Shown here in pieces: positions 24,946-32,367 of a stretch of 32,367 nucleotides of DNA. The notes beneath the pieces are model-generated. The model saw only the letters and a list, made by a program, of their open reading frames with translations, did no database searches and had not been told where the DNA came from. Within the stretch, counting starts at the first letter, position 1, and every line of letters starts with the position of its first letter. A program made the position numbers and the translations under genes. Origin of the DNA: Oscillospiraceae bacterium (GTDB taxonomy: Bacteria; Bacillota; Clostridia; Oscillospirales; JAKOTC01); the NCBI GenBank assembly GCA_035353335.1, contig DAOPZJ010000029.1, forward strand, positions 1 to 32,367, in the 5' to 3' direction.

Positions 24946-25371
24946 TCAATCCGATAAGATAATCTGCGTTTCGAGTCCGAAGTTTTCTTTGATGCAGTTC
25001 TCGATTAAAATAAACGCCGTCGATTGCGATCGGCTGATTTCCACCACCGCTTTGGGATTTTCGCTTTTCACATCCACTGTCACGCTTTTTGCCTTTACAC
25101 CTGCGGAGGTTAGTTTTTTCATAATCAAAAACTCCACGCCGCCGTTTAATTCACCGTAGGAATATTCGGCAGGTGAACTTGTGAGTTTCGGCACTTTGAA
25201 ATCGACTTTCGGCAGTTTTGCGCCGATCAACGGCAAACAAAAACACAGACAAAACAACAAGCAGCAGGCAAACTTCATGATCCGTTCGGTGCGTTTGGTG
25301 GGCGAGAGCAATTGAATGATCGAGCAAAAAATCCCTCCGGCGCAAAGGCCGATAACCCAGTTTCTCAACAT
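24946..25371 (-). CDS. spoIIIAF: Stage III sporulation protein AF
   Basis: SpoIIIAF is an inner part of the mother-cell side of the SpoIIIA-SpoIIQ complex. The 141-residue protein has two N-terminal membrane segments (about 4-22 and 33-50) and a soluble C-terminal domain ending KENFGLETQIILSD, of the small alpha-beta type found in this family. It lies four bases after spoIIIAE. Sequence conservation in this family is low, so the call leans on position and topology. Confidence 0.88.
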   Translation of the reverse strand: MLRNWVIGLCAGGIFCSIIQLLSPTKRTERIMKFACCLLFCLCFCLPLIGAKLPKVDFKVPKLTSSPAEYSYGELNGGVEFLIMKKLTSAGVKAKSVTVDVKSENPKAVVEISRSQSTAFILIENCIKENFGLETQIILSD

Positions 25372-25375
25372 ATAT

Positions 25376-26545
25376 TTATATGCCTCCGTAGGTCTTCATC
25401 ATGACCGTAATTCCCACAATAAAGACGAGTGCTGTCAAAACCATGGTCGCAATCACAATCGACAGCATATCGCCGAGGGTTTTCAGCAGCTTTGCGACAC
25501 CTTTTTGATCGGTTGAGGACGCCAATGCGGAACAAAGTCCCACAGCCAATTTCCAAAGCGCAACTGTGACGATCTCCGGCAAAAAACACAGAATCACGGC
25601 GGCAACACCGAAAAAACCGAAGGTGTTTTTAATGACAGAAAAGCACGAGACTACCGAGGAAACCGCATCCGATAACCCGCCGCCCACAAGGGGTACCGAG
25701 CCCGAGACCAGCATCTTCAACGTTCGGATTGTCACGGAGTCGGCAGCGGTGGTCAGATAGGATTTCAAGGACATCAATCCGACCAAAACCGTGACTGCGG
25801 CACCGAGCAGCCATACGACCAACCCTTTAAAAAATCCCGACAGTTTTTCGAGATCGGCGCTGTCTGTGATGCCGCTGACCACGCCGAATGCCGCAAAGAT
25901 TCCGCAAACCGGAAGCACGGCAGTCCTGACAAGCCAAACAACGATTTCAGCTGCAGCAAGCAAGGTTGCGGCTGAGACCGTGGCTGAGATCGGCTGCCCT
26001 GAAGCGGACACCGCTGCCGTAAACACCGGAACAAATCCGGTCATAAAAACCGATGCTTCTTCAATTTGCCTGAACGATTTTGTGAGTTGACTGACGAGCG
26101 GAATTAAAATCGCCGAAGCCGCCGCAACGACGGCAAAATACTGATATGCTTTTTCGAATCCCGGACGATTTTCAAGCCGCAATCCGTTCATCATCTGCCC
26201 GATCAATAAAACCGCGCATACAGCAAAACCGGCGGCAAGCGGAGCGGGATAACTTTTCTTTGTCAAAGCCAAAATGATATCGGCTATGCTCCCGGGTTGG
26301 AGCTCCATAAATTCCGTGGGATTGATTTCGCCGAGCCCCATTTGATCAAGCAGCGCTTTTGTCTGGTCGTCGGGCATCTGCTCGACCTCATCCGCTCCGA
26401 ATTCGGTCAGCTGCTCGTCAACCAGTTGGTTATATTCCTCATCAGTCAGAGCATTAGCCGTAAAGCAAAATATACTTACGGCGATTAAGAGGCTTAAAGC
26501 AAACGCTGCCTCCCACTTTTTTCGTCTACTTGTGATTAATTTCAT
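25376..26545 (-). CDS. spoIIIAE: Stage III sporulation protein AE
   Basis: SpoIIIAE is the large polytopic membrane protein of the complex, thought to form a pore. The 389-residue protein has a signal peptide (about 1-32, ending TANALTDEEYN), an acidic soluble stretch (33-90), and about seven hydrophobic segments. Family segments include SLKSYLTTAADSVTIRTLKM and SGSVPLVGGGLSDAVSSV. Its ATG overlaps the spoIIIAD stop (ATGA). Confidence 0.94.
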   Translation of the reverse strand: MKLITSRRKKWEAAFALSLLIAVSIFCFTANALTDEEYNQLVDEQLTEFGADEVEQMPDDQTKALLDQMGLGEINPTEFMELQPGSIADIILALTKKSYPAPLAAGFAVCAVLLIGQMMNGLRLENRPGFEKAYQYFAVVAAASAILIPLVSQLTKSFRQIEEASVFMTGFVPVFTAAVSASGQPISATVSAATLLAAAEIVVWLVRTAVLPVCGIFAAFGVVSGITDSADLEKLSGFFKGLVVWLLGAAVTVLVGLMSLKSYLTTAADSVTIRTLKMLVSGSVPLVGGGLSDAVSSVVSCFSVIKNTFGFFGVAAVILCFLPEIVTVALWKLAVGLCSALASSTDQKGVAKLLKTLGDMLSIVIATMVLTALVFIVGITVMMKTYGGI

Positions 26546-26934
26546 ACCAGCAGTTTTTTCACCACTTCCACAATCTCACCGATTAAGGGAATACAAAGCA
26601 GAACGATGGCAATTTTTCCGGCGAGTTCGATGTTTGAAGCAAGGGAATTTTGACCGGCGTCAGTGCAACTGTCACAGGAAAGCCCGACTAAAATGCTGAT
26701 ACCGAGCGCTTTTGTGACTGCGGAAAAAAATTCGGTAGGAATACCGCTTTGAGTAGCCAATGTCTCCAACGCTTTTACAATCGGATTAATTTTTGAGAGC
26801 AGATATAACAGTAAAATTACTGAAAATCCGATGGCTAATGCGGCGCTGAATTCGGGCTTGTACTGTTTTAGAATCACACAAATTACCGCTGTTGCCATGC
26901 CGAGCAGCGCAACCGTGATGATGTCGATACTCAT
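26542..26934 (-). CDS. spoIIIAD: Stage III sporulation protein AD
   Basis: A small membrane protein of the SpoIIIA complex, distantly like type III secretion membrane proteins. The 130 residues hold about four hydrophobic segments, with KALGISILVGLSCDSCTDAGQNSLASNI as the family core (near 69-96), here with an unusual paired CDSC. Its start overlaps the spoIIIAC stop and its stop overlaps the spoIIIAE start. Confidence 0.93.
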   Translation of the reverse strand: MSIDIITVALLGMATAVICVILKQYKPEFSAALAIGFSVILLLYLLSKINPIVKALETLATQSGIPTEFFSAVTKALGISILVGLSCDSCTDAGQNSLASNIELAGKIAIVLLCIPLIGEIVEVVKKLLV

Positions 26935-27128
26935 AAACCGAACAGTGATTTGATCGTGCGGAAAAGATTGCTGATTTCATAGACGATCATCGTCAGCACC
27001 ACGATCAGACCCGCCAGCGTGGTCAGCATCGCCTGTTCTTCGCGCCCGGAACGCGTGAGAATTTGATGGAGCACCGCTACGATAATGCCGATTGCCGCAA
27101 CCTTGAAAATAAAGTTGATGTCCAGCAT
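26931..27128 (-). CDS. spoIIIAC: Stage III sporulation protein AC
   Basis: A 65-residue, two-span membrane protein of the complex (spans about 6-23 and 36-54). The segments FKVAAIGIIVAVLHQIL and SGREEQAMLTTLAGLIVVL are typical of SpoIIIAC. A GGGAAGGG site precedes the ATG. It follows spoIIIAB by 42 bases. Confidence 0.93.
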   Translation of the reverse strand: MLDINFIFKVAAIGIIVAVLHQILTRSGREEQAMLTTLAGLIVVLTMIVYEISNLFRTIKSLFGL

Positions 27129-27170
27129 TGAATTCCCTTCCCGTTTATAATCTTAAACCGTTTTATGTAG

Positions 27171-27671
27171 TTATAATATTAAAATGGCTGCGGCAATCCC
27201 GATCAGAACGCCGAGTTTTTGATAAAGCCCCGCTAAATTTCCACGGTCGTGTTTGTATTCATCGAGTAAAACACCGCATTTTTCCAGTAATTGTTCGCAT
27301 AATTCAATCTGCGTCTGTGCGTCACTGCGCCCTAAAAACCCGCCTAATTTTAAAAATAGCTCTCGGTCTTTTTTTAATAAATATTCCGGCAGTTCAGATA
27401 TCGCAGCTGCCAAAGCGGCTGAGGGATCGGAATGTTTGGACATAATCTTCCATTTTGAAAAAAAGATGCCGAGATGCGTCAGGTGAAGCTGTTCGATTCG
27501 GTTGAAAATTACATCTGTGGAAGCATTTTCGTAGTGCAGCAGACCTTTTATTTCAATCAGAACGCGTTGTAACTCCTCCAGAGCGGATTTTCGCTTTTTC
27601 AGGCGGGCCGCCTGTGAAAACCCGATCAAAATTGACGCGAAACAAACCATAAGCGCTGCAGCAAGCCGCAT
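27171..27671 (-). CDS. spoIIIAB: Stage III sporulation protein AB
   Basis: SpoIIIAB resembles GspF-type platform proteins of secretion systems. The 166-residue protein starts with a hydrophobic segment (2-20), has a long helical soluble part (LKKRKSALEELQRVLIEIKG and so on), and ends in a second hydrophobic segment (KLGVLIGIAAAILIL). It begins directly at the spoIIIAA stop. Confidence 0.92.
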   Translation of the reverse strand: MRLAAALMVCFASILIGFSQAARLKKRKSALEELQRVLIEIKGLLHYENASTDVIFNRIEQLHLTHLGIFFSKWKIMSKHSDPSAALAAAISELPEYLLKKDRELFLKLGGFLGRSDAQTQIELCEQLLEKCGVLLDEYKHDRGNLAGLYQKLGVLIGIAAAILIL

Positions 27672-28604
27672 TTAACTCACCGCTTCCGTGTTGACACATT
27701 CAAACCGATAACCGCTTTGGCCATATCCGTACAGGAGAACCGCTTTGGAAAACACTCGGTTTTCAGATAAAATGCGAATTTGCGGTTTCGACAGCAATTC
27801 CTCGGCGCTTCCCGCGTGAATCGAGGCATACACCGCGACGCCGCTGTTAACGGCTTCTGTCAGGGCAATTACCTCGGCGGCGGTGCCGATCTCATCACAG
27901 AGCACCGCTTCTGGGCGGAGATTGCGCACCGCGAGTAAGATGGCCTCTGCTTTTGGCATTCCGCGAATGACATCGCAGCAAACCCCTTCCGGCGAGAGCT
28001 CCCCGCGTTCGTCGGCTGCTGTAACTGCGAAAAATCTTCCGTATCGGGCGCTAGATAGCGCATTCGCCATGTCCCGAAGAAGCGTCGTCTTCCCGGTTCC
28101 GGGCGCTCCTGCGATTAAAAGCGAACGGAGCGTGTCCGAATTCGAGGCCAAAAAATGAGATTTCAACTGGTCGGCGACCCCTACGAGGTTTCTTGCGATG
28201 CGAAGGCGGATGGTTGAAATTTCGTTGAAGTTGATGATTTTCCCCGCCGCGTCTTTGACCGCGTTTCCGCAGATGCCAGCGCGGTGTCCGCCTTTGACCG
28301 TGATATAACCTTGCAAAAGTTGGTCGCGGTGGGTCTGAACAGAATAATCGCAAAGCCGTAAAAGACATTCTTCCATTTCAGCGGCGGTGGGTTTATACAA
28401 TTGAAAAGCGGTATCTGCGCACAGATTACCGGTCTTCCCAAAAAATACAGTCTCGCATTCGCTGTTAACACAAAAACAACGATCTTTGCGCAATGTGATC
28501 TCGGTCGCACGGTATCGCTGAGTATGTCCGACAGCGGAAAGCATTCGGTAAAACGGCTCTCCGAGCGCCGCCGATGCGCTTTCAAAGGCATCCGTGTTCC
28601 CCAC
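27672..28604 (-). CDS. spoIIIAA: Stage III sporulation protein AA (ATPase)
   Basis: SpoIIIAA is the cytoplasmic ATPase of the complex, related to secretion ATPases. The 310-residue protein has Walker A GAPGTGKTT (166-174), Walker B AVLCDEIG near residue 236, and the N-terminal EIRLR-like motif EITLRKDR. A GTG start at 28604 lies inside the GGAGGTG ribosome-like site, and no other normal in-frame start is near; ATG at 28544 is a fallback. The N-terminus is therefore uncertain. The upstream sigma-E-like promoter supports mother-cell expression of the eight-gene operon. Confidence 0.93.
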   Translation of the reverse strand: MGNTDAFESASAALGEPFYRMLSAVGHTQRYRATEITLRKDRCFCVNSECETVFFGKTGNLCADTAFQLYKPTAAEMEECLLRLCDYSVQTHRDQLLQGYITVKGGHRAGICGNAVKDAAGKIINFNEISTIRLRIARNLVGVADQLKSHFLASNSDTLRSLLIAGAPGTGKTTLLRDMANALSSARYGRFFAVTAADERGELSPEGVCCDVIRGMPKAEAILLAVRNLRPEAVLCDEIGTAAEVIALTEAVNSGVAVYASIHAGSAEELLSKPQIRILSENRVFSKAVLLYGYGQSGYRFECVNTEAVS

Positions 28605-28618
28605 CTCCGTTTCAACAA

Positions 28619-28647
28619 AGCGTATGCTTGTCTCACGGTTGATATGC
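28619..28647 (-). promoter_or_regulatory. Candidate sigma-E promoter of the spoIIIA operon
   Basis: On the minus strand, GCATATC (28647-28641), a 14-base spacer and CATACGCT (28626-28619). This is close to the sigma-E consensus (KMATATT, 14, CATACANT). In Bacillus spoIIIA is a sigma-E operon. The start would be near 28612, just before spoIIIAA. Confidence 0.55.
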
Positions 28648-28708
28648 GCTTTATTTTTTAACCGGAATATGATAGAATTTACCTATCAAGTAACGGAGGC
28701 GGCGTTTT

Positions 28709-29188
28709 ATGGAAAATAAAATCATCTTATATTACGGCGGAACCCATGCCATGGACGTCGCAGTTTGCGGAATTGCGGACGCCTATTCCCTTTCCGGGAA
28801 GAAAGTGCTCTACACCGATTTCTCAAACTCCGGAAAGTATAATACTTTTACAGGCATCGATAACCCGAAATTGCGGGTCTTTCAGCCCTCGCATCCGACC
28901 GGTCAGAATTATGCCGAGATGACTGATGAAAAGCGGCGTATTGCGCTGCTTGACAACACCGATTATTTCGAGACAGCAACAAATAAAGCCGTTTTCGGCG
29001 GCTTTGATTTGGTAATATTCGATGGGATCTCCGACGCAACCGCGTTCGGTGTGCTGTATGAAGGAATTTTAACCGACTGGCTGACTGCCAGGCCGGAACA
29101 TCTCGATGTGCTGGTCACGGGAACATACGCGAGTGCCAAAATGGCTGATCTTTCGAATGAGATTTATAACTTCACAAGAGTAAAATAA
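28709..29188 (+). CDS. CobO/BtuR-like protein lacking the P-loop
   Basis: The 159-residue protein resembles ATP:corrinoid adenosyltransferases of the CobO/BtuR type. The C-terminal half has the family run FDLVIFDGISDATAFGVL (99-116), then RPEHLDVLVTG (128-138) and a final stretch with TRVK. The N-terminus lines up with the family P-loop region, but the usual GKGKT is replaced (residues 10-16 read GGTHAMD), and the usual DE of Walker B is DG (105-106). ATP binding is therefore doubtful. It starts after a GGAGG site, is divergent from spoIIIAA, and ends four bases from the convergent murC. No other cobalamin gene is near. It may bind another ligand or be a non-catalytic relic; the relationship is by eye. 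Confidence 0.65.
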   Translation: MENKIILYYGGTHAMDVAVCGIADAYSLSGKKVLYTDFSNSGKYNTFTGIDNPKLRVFQPSHPTGQNYAEMTDEKRRIALLDNTDYFETATNKAVFGGFDLVIFDGISDATAFGVLYEGILTDWLTARPEHLDVLVTGTYASAKMADLSNEIYNFTRVK

Positions 29189-29192
29189 CCTT

Positions 29193-30584
29193 TTAATCGG
29201 GAATCACTAGTTCTTTCAAATATGGAATCACTTTATAGACATCGCCGCAGCCGAACGTCATAACCAAATCGTCGGGTTCGGCATTTTCTTTGATTGCCTT
29301 AGCCGCAGACTCGAAATCGTCGGCTAAGACGCAGTTTTTAATCTTTACGGCCAAATCCGAAGACGAAATACCGTAGGTGTTGATTTCTCTTGCACCCATG
29401 ATCGGCAGCAAAATGGTCTGATCGGCCATGTTCAGGGAGTCGGCGAGTCCGTCGAGCATCAGTTTAGTACGTGAAAAAGTCACAGGCTGAAATACCGCGA
29501 TAATACGCTTGTGTCCGGTCAGTTTTGCGGCGTTGATTGTGGCAGCGAGCTCTGTGGGATTGTGCGCGTAGTCATCGGCGAGTGTAAAGCCGTTAAACTT
29601 TCCAATCATCTCAAAACGCCTGCCAGCTCCGTGAAACTCATTGACCGCTTGAATTGCCGCTTGAAGTTCGACTCCGCACTGATCGGCAGCAGCAAGTACC
29701 CCGAGGGAGTTCATCACATTATGCTTTCCGGGGATTTTTAATTCGATATTTCCGGCAGTCACTCCGTCGATATCAAACTCATAGGAGAAATACGGACCGT
29801 TTTCAATAATGTTTTTGGCTTGATAGCGACATCCGGCGGTGGTTCCGAACAAAACCACGTCGGTTTTGCAAAATTCCACTGCTTTCAGCGTGTTTTTGTC
29901 GTCGCCGTTGGCGATGACCATCTTTTTAGTCTGATTAGCGAACTGTGCAAACGATTTAATGATGTTGTCGAGGTTTTTAAAATATTCGAGATGATCCTCG
30001 TCGACATTCAAAATCAACGAATAAGCCGGATAGATATTCAAGAATGTGTCGCGGAACTCGTCGGCTTCGCAGGTCATGAATTCGCTTTCCCCGACCCTGC
30101 CGCTGCCGCCGATTGAGGCCAGTTTCCCGCCGATGACCGCTGACGGGTCTTTTCCGGCTTTGAGAAAAACCTCGGTCAGCATGGAAGTCGAAGTGGTTTT
30201 TCCGTGCGTTCCGCAGACGCCGACTGCCTTTTCATAAGAATTTGCGACGATCCCCAGCAACTGCGCGCGCGTCATCGTCGGTATACCTTTGGCCTTAGCT
30301 GTGACAAGTTCCGGGTTATCTTCGAGCAGCGCGGCAGTATAGACGACCAATTCGCAGTCAACGATATTTTCAGGAAAATGCCCGAGCACCACCGGGATAC
30401 CCATCTTGCGGACGGCGTCTACCGTGGGCGACGGGTTGTTGTCCGAGCCGGTGATTTGATATCCTTCGCTGTATAAAATTTGCGACAGCGGATACATCCC
30501 GCTGCCGCCGATACCGATGAAATGAATCTTATGCGCTTTTAACGCATCAAATCTGTAAATCTCACTCACTCCCAAAAATAACAT
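29193..30584 (-). CDS. murC: UDP-N-acetylmuramate--L-alanine ligase
   Basis: MurC adds L-alanine to UDP-MurNAc in peptidoglycan synthesis. The 463-residue protein has the UDP-binding GIGGSGM (24-30), the ATP loop CGTHGKTTS (124-132), DEDHLEYF and DDYAHNPTE motifs, and a C-terminal domain with FQPVTFSRT. The frame runs up to a TTG at 30605, but the promoter places transcription start near 30601, so the ATG at 30584 is the first usable normal start. It has no good ribosome site; a GTG at 30569 sits right on GGGAG. The exact start stays open. Confidence 0.94.
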   Translation of the reverse strand: MLFLGVSEIYRFDALKAHKIHFIGIGGSGMYPLSQILYSEGYQITGSDNNPSPTVDAVRKMGIPVVLGHFPENIVDCELVVYTAALLEDNPELVTAKAKGIPTMTRAQLLGIVANSYEKAVGVCGTHGKTTSTSMLTEVFLKAGKDPSAVIGGKLASIGGSGRVGESEFMTCEADEFRDTFLNIYPAYSLILNVDEDHLEYFKNLDNIIKSFAQFANQTKKMVIANGDDKNTLKAVEFCKTDVVLFGTTAGCRYQAKNIIENGPYFSYEFDIDGVTAGNIELKIPGKHNVMNSLGVLAAADQCGVELQAAIQAVNEFHGAGRRFEMIGKFNGFTLADDYAHNPTELAATINAAKLTGHKRIIAVFQPVTFSRTKLMLDGLADSLNMADQTILLPIMGAREINTYGISSSDLAVKIKNCVLADDFESAAKAIKENAEPDDLVMTFGCGDVYKVIPYLKELVIPD

Positions 30585-30607
30585 AACCGAGGAAAAACAT
30601 TGCAATA

Positions 30608-30636
30608 ATTATAGTATACAGACGAACATTTTTCAA
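30608..30636 (-). promoter_or_regulatory. Sigma-A type promoter for murC
   Basis: On the minus strand, TTGAAA (30636-30631), a 17-base spacer and TATAAT (30613-30608). Near consensus. It limits the possible murC start to positions after about 30601. Confidence 0.75.
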
Positions 30637-30701
30637 TATGCACCTGCATTTGATTGCGCCTTTTAATATTCGAATTTACGTATTTTTATAAGTCTTTTGT
30701 A

Positions 30702-30730
30702 TTGCAAAAATCTTTCCATTATGGTATTAT
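30702..30730 (+). promoter_or_regulatory. Sigma-A type promoter for ackA
   Basis: TTGCAA (30702-30707), a 17-base spacer and TATTAT (30725-30730). The leader to the ATG at 30777 is about 40 bases and contains GGAGGG. Confidence 0.65.
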
Positions 30731-30776
30731 CAAATACCGTGACAATGATGTCTATGAATTTTTGGAGGGTATATTC

Positions 30777-31979
30777 ATGATTTTTTTTGTGATTAACGCA
30801 GGGAGTTCGTCTCTGAAAAGCCAACTGATTGAGATGGATACCCGCAGCGTGCTCGCCGAGATCAATTGCGAACGTATCGGTATCGACGGCCGCATCAAAT
30901 ATAAATTTCCCGACGGCAAAAAATTAGCCATTGAAACTTCCCTGTCCGACCACATGACTACTTTTAAAAAGGTGGTTGAGTTGGTCACTTGCGGCGAAAC
31001 AAAAGTGATCAATTCGATTAAAGATATCAAAGCGGTTGGCCACCGGATCGTCTTCGGCGGCATGGAGCTGGTGAAATCGGTGCTCGCCGATGATAAAGTC
31101 ATCGCAACCATCGATAAATATGCGGAATATGCGCCGCTGCACAATCCCGCCGAGGCCAACACCGTGCGTGCCTGCATTCAGATGTTCGGAAAGGATGTCC
31201 CCCAGGTCTGTGTGTTCGACACTTCCTTCCATCAGACCATGCCGATGGCACATGCGATTTACGGTATTCCGTATGAATATTACGAAAAATATGCTGTCCG
31301 CAAAATGGGCTTTCACGGCATTTCGCACCAATATGTCGCGAACCGCGCAGCTCAGTTGCTCGGTAAGGCCCCTAAAGACACTAAGATCGTCACCTGTCAC
31401 ATCGGCAACGGCGCTTCGATCTGCGCGGTCGACGGCGGCAAATCCGTTGATATTTCAATGGGTTTCGGCACCTGCGACGGCATTCTGATGGGCACCCGCT
31501 GCGGCATGATCGACCCTTTGGCGCTGTTTTATATCGCCCAGAAAGAGAAGATGTCGGTGGCCGACCTGAACACGCTGGTCAATAAAAAAAGCGGCTTGCA
31601 GGGCGTTTCGGGCATCAGCAGCGACAGCCGCGAGCTTGAAGAAGCGGAACTGGCCGGCAATGAAAGAGCGAAACTTGCAAACGACATCCAACGGTATCAC
31701 GTCAAAAAGCTGATCGGCTCTTATGCGTTTGAAATGGGCGGTTTGGACGCAGTCGTCTTCACTGCGGGAATCGGCGAACGCTCCCCGATGCTGCGCGCAG
31801 GCGCATGCACGGGTTTGGAACGGTTCGGCATCAAGATCGATCCAATTTTAAACGAAAAGATGAACGGTAAAGAAGCCAATATCTCAGCGCCGGACGCCAA
31901 GATTCCGGTGTACATCATCCCGACCAACGAGGAACTACAAATCGCATTCGAGATTGAAAAAGTAGCTTTCGGGAAATAA
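30777..31979 (+). CDS. ackA: Acetate kinase
   Basis: AckA makes ATP from acetyl phosphate and ADP, or the reverse, in fermentation. The 400-residue protein has normal length. It opens with INAGSSSLKSQL (6-17) and has VFDTSFHQTMP, the phosphate-binding HIGNGASI, GTRCGMIDP and FTAGIGER. The frame is open upstream to 30654, but GGAGGG before the ATG at 30777 and family N-termini fix the start. No pta gene is adjacent, unlike in many Firmicutes where pta precedes ackA. It has its own promoter and terminator, so it is a single-gene unit. Confidence 0.96.
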   Translation: MIFFVINAGSSSLKSQLIEMDTRSVLAEINCERIGIDGRIKYKFPDGKKLAIETSLSDHMTTFKKVVELVTCGETKVINSIKDIKAVGHRIVFGGMELVKSVLADDKVIATIDKYAEYAPLHNPAEANTVRACIQMFGKDVPQVCVFDTSFHQTMPMAHAIYGIPYEYYEKYAVRKMGFHGISHQYVANRAAQLLGKAPKDTKIVTCHIGNGASICAVDGGKSVDISMGFGTCDGILMGTRCGMIDPLALFYIAQKEKMSVADLNTLVNKKSGLQGVSGISSDSRELEEAELAGNERAKLANDIQRYHVKKLIGSYAFEMGGLDAVVFTAGIGERSPMLRAGACTGLERFGIKIDPILNEKMNGKEANISAPDAKIPVYIIPTNEELQIAFEIEKVAFGK

Positions 31980-31997
31980 ACAATAAATTTGATATGC

Positions 31998-32026
31998 AAA
32001 AGGCGCACCTAAGGTGTGCCTTTTTT
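31998..32026 (+). terminator. Rho-independent terminator of ackA
   Basis: GGCGCACC (32002-32009) pairs with GGTGTGCC (32013-32020), with one G-U pair and a TAA loop, extended by A-T pairs and followed by six T. Confidence 0.85.
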
Positions 32027-32033
32027 ATTTTTA

Positions 32034-32291
32034 TTAGTAAATATAAAGTTGTTTTATTTTATATATGACAATTTTCACAGAATTGTTTTTGAAAATCACG
32101 CATAAACAAATCAACCTTTTCATGATTTCCGGCTCATCCACTTTTGTCAATTGATGATCTTCGAACAGCCATTGCTCGTGTAGCAATTTATCTTTGTTTT
32201 TAATTTTTATAATTCTATGAATTGATACGGGTTGATTGTTTGTAAGCATAAGCCAGCTATATTCAAAAAAGAAAGATACATTTTTCGGCAT
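32034..32291 (-). CDS. Doubtful small hypothetical protein
   Basis: An 85-residue open frame with mixed polar and hydrophobic content and a Lys- and Ile-rich tail. No family, signal peptide or motif was recognised. No ribosome site precedes the ATG, and the base composition is more AT-rich than the neighbours. It could be a remnant, a transferred small gene or chance. Confidence 0.25.
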   Translation of the reverse strand: MPKNVSFFFEYSWLMLTNNQPVSIHRIIKIKNKDKLLHEQWLFEDHQLTKVDEPEIMKRLICLCVIFKNNSVKIVIYKIKQLYIY

Positions 32292-32367
32292 TCGTTATAA
32301 ATTTTTGGTACAAATTTAATACATCAAATATCGAATAAAGAAAATTAAGTACTGCGATATTAAATAA

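Larger units (their letters stand above)
31980..32367. other. AT-rich end region without a confident gene
   Basis: After the ackA terminator the sequence is strongly AT-rich. It holds one doubtful minus-strand ORF (32034-32291) and nothing else I could recognise: no RNA gene, no repeat array and no clear promoter. Confidence 0.5.

Noticed and set aside
24411..24962. 183-codon open frame on the plus strand
   Set aside because: It runs antisense to spoIIIAH and spoIIIAG, which are clear by motif and operon position.
28181..28636. 151-codon frame overlapping spoIIIAA, with an ATG at 28591 after the GGAGGTG site
   Set aside because: Although that ATG is better spaced than the spoIIIAA GTG, the frame lacks any motif, while the GTG frame carries the Walker ATPase.
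30654..30776. Upstream extension of ackA by 41 codons
   Set aside because: It covers the promoter and the ribosome site, and AckA proteins begin at the INAGSSS motif.
30924..31400. 158-codon open frame on the minus strand
   Set aside because: It is antisense to ackA and reflects that gene's codon pattern.
1..32367. CRISPR array, tRNA, rRNA, insertion sequence or prophage
   Set aside because: No regularly spaced repeats, cloverleaf, transposase or phage structural genes were seen on either strand.

Overview
The window is about 32 kb of chromosome from an endospore-forming Firmicute, most likely an uncultured Clostridia. The sporulation genes spoIIM, cwlD and the full spoIIIA operon support this, as do the diaminopimelate pathway gene lysA and a gene order (spoIIIA, nusB, xseA, xseB, ispA, dxs, tlyA, nadK, argR, recN) typical of Clostridia and close to that of Bacillus subtilis. 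No rRNA, tRNA, CRISPR array, insertion sequence or prophage was seen.

Layout. 1-2617 (+): the end of an upstream gene and its terminator, then proC, spoIIM and a xerD-position tyrosine recombinase whose active site is degraded. 2634-6960: a more variable, AT-richer block with a YesL-like membrane protein (+), a complete Xer-type recombinase (-), and an adaptor/permease pair of a MacAB-like exporter with no ATPase gene (-). 7040-14443 (-): radA and cwlD; a frameshifted APH-fold kinase gene, a membrane protein and a methyltransferase packed behind lysA; a cysteine-rich DUF2284 protein; and tyrS. 14499-23762 (-): recN, argR, nadK, tlyA, dxs, ispA, xseB, xseA, a TsaD/Kae1 paralog and nusB, mostly overlapping or closely spaced. 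23954-28604 (-): spoIIIAH to spoIIIAA, the forespore-mother cell channel operon, with a good sigma-E promoter candidate. 28709-29188 (+): a CobO/BtuR-like protein that has lost its P-loop. 29193-30584 (-): murC. 30777-31979 (+): ackA with a clear promoter and terminator. 31980-32367: AT-rich, with one doubtful small ORF.

The genes are mostly core functions: proline, lysine and isoprenoid precursor synthesis, NAD phosphorylation, DNA repair and recombination (radA, recN, xseAB), translation (tyrS, tlyA), cell wall (murC) and sporulation. I did not find a clear new multi-gene system. The points most worth a second look are the P-loop-less CobO-like protein beside spoIIIAA, the degraded recombinase at the xerD locus with an intact relative 1 kb away, two intergenic regions where a sigma-A-type promoter is superimposed on the terminator of the preceding operon (recN/tyrS and spoIIIAH/nusB), the frameshifted kinase, and the exporter pair without an ATPase. 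All product calls rest on motif recognition by eye; no database search was run.
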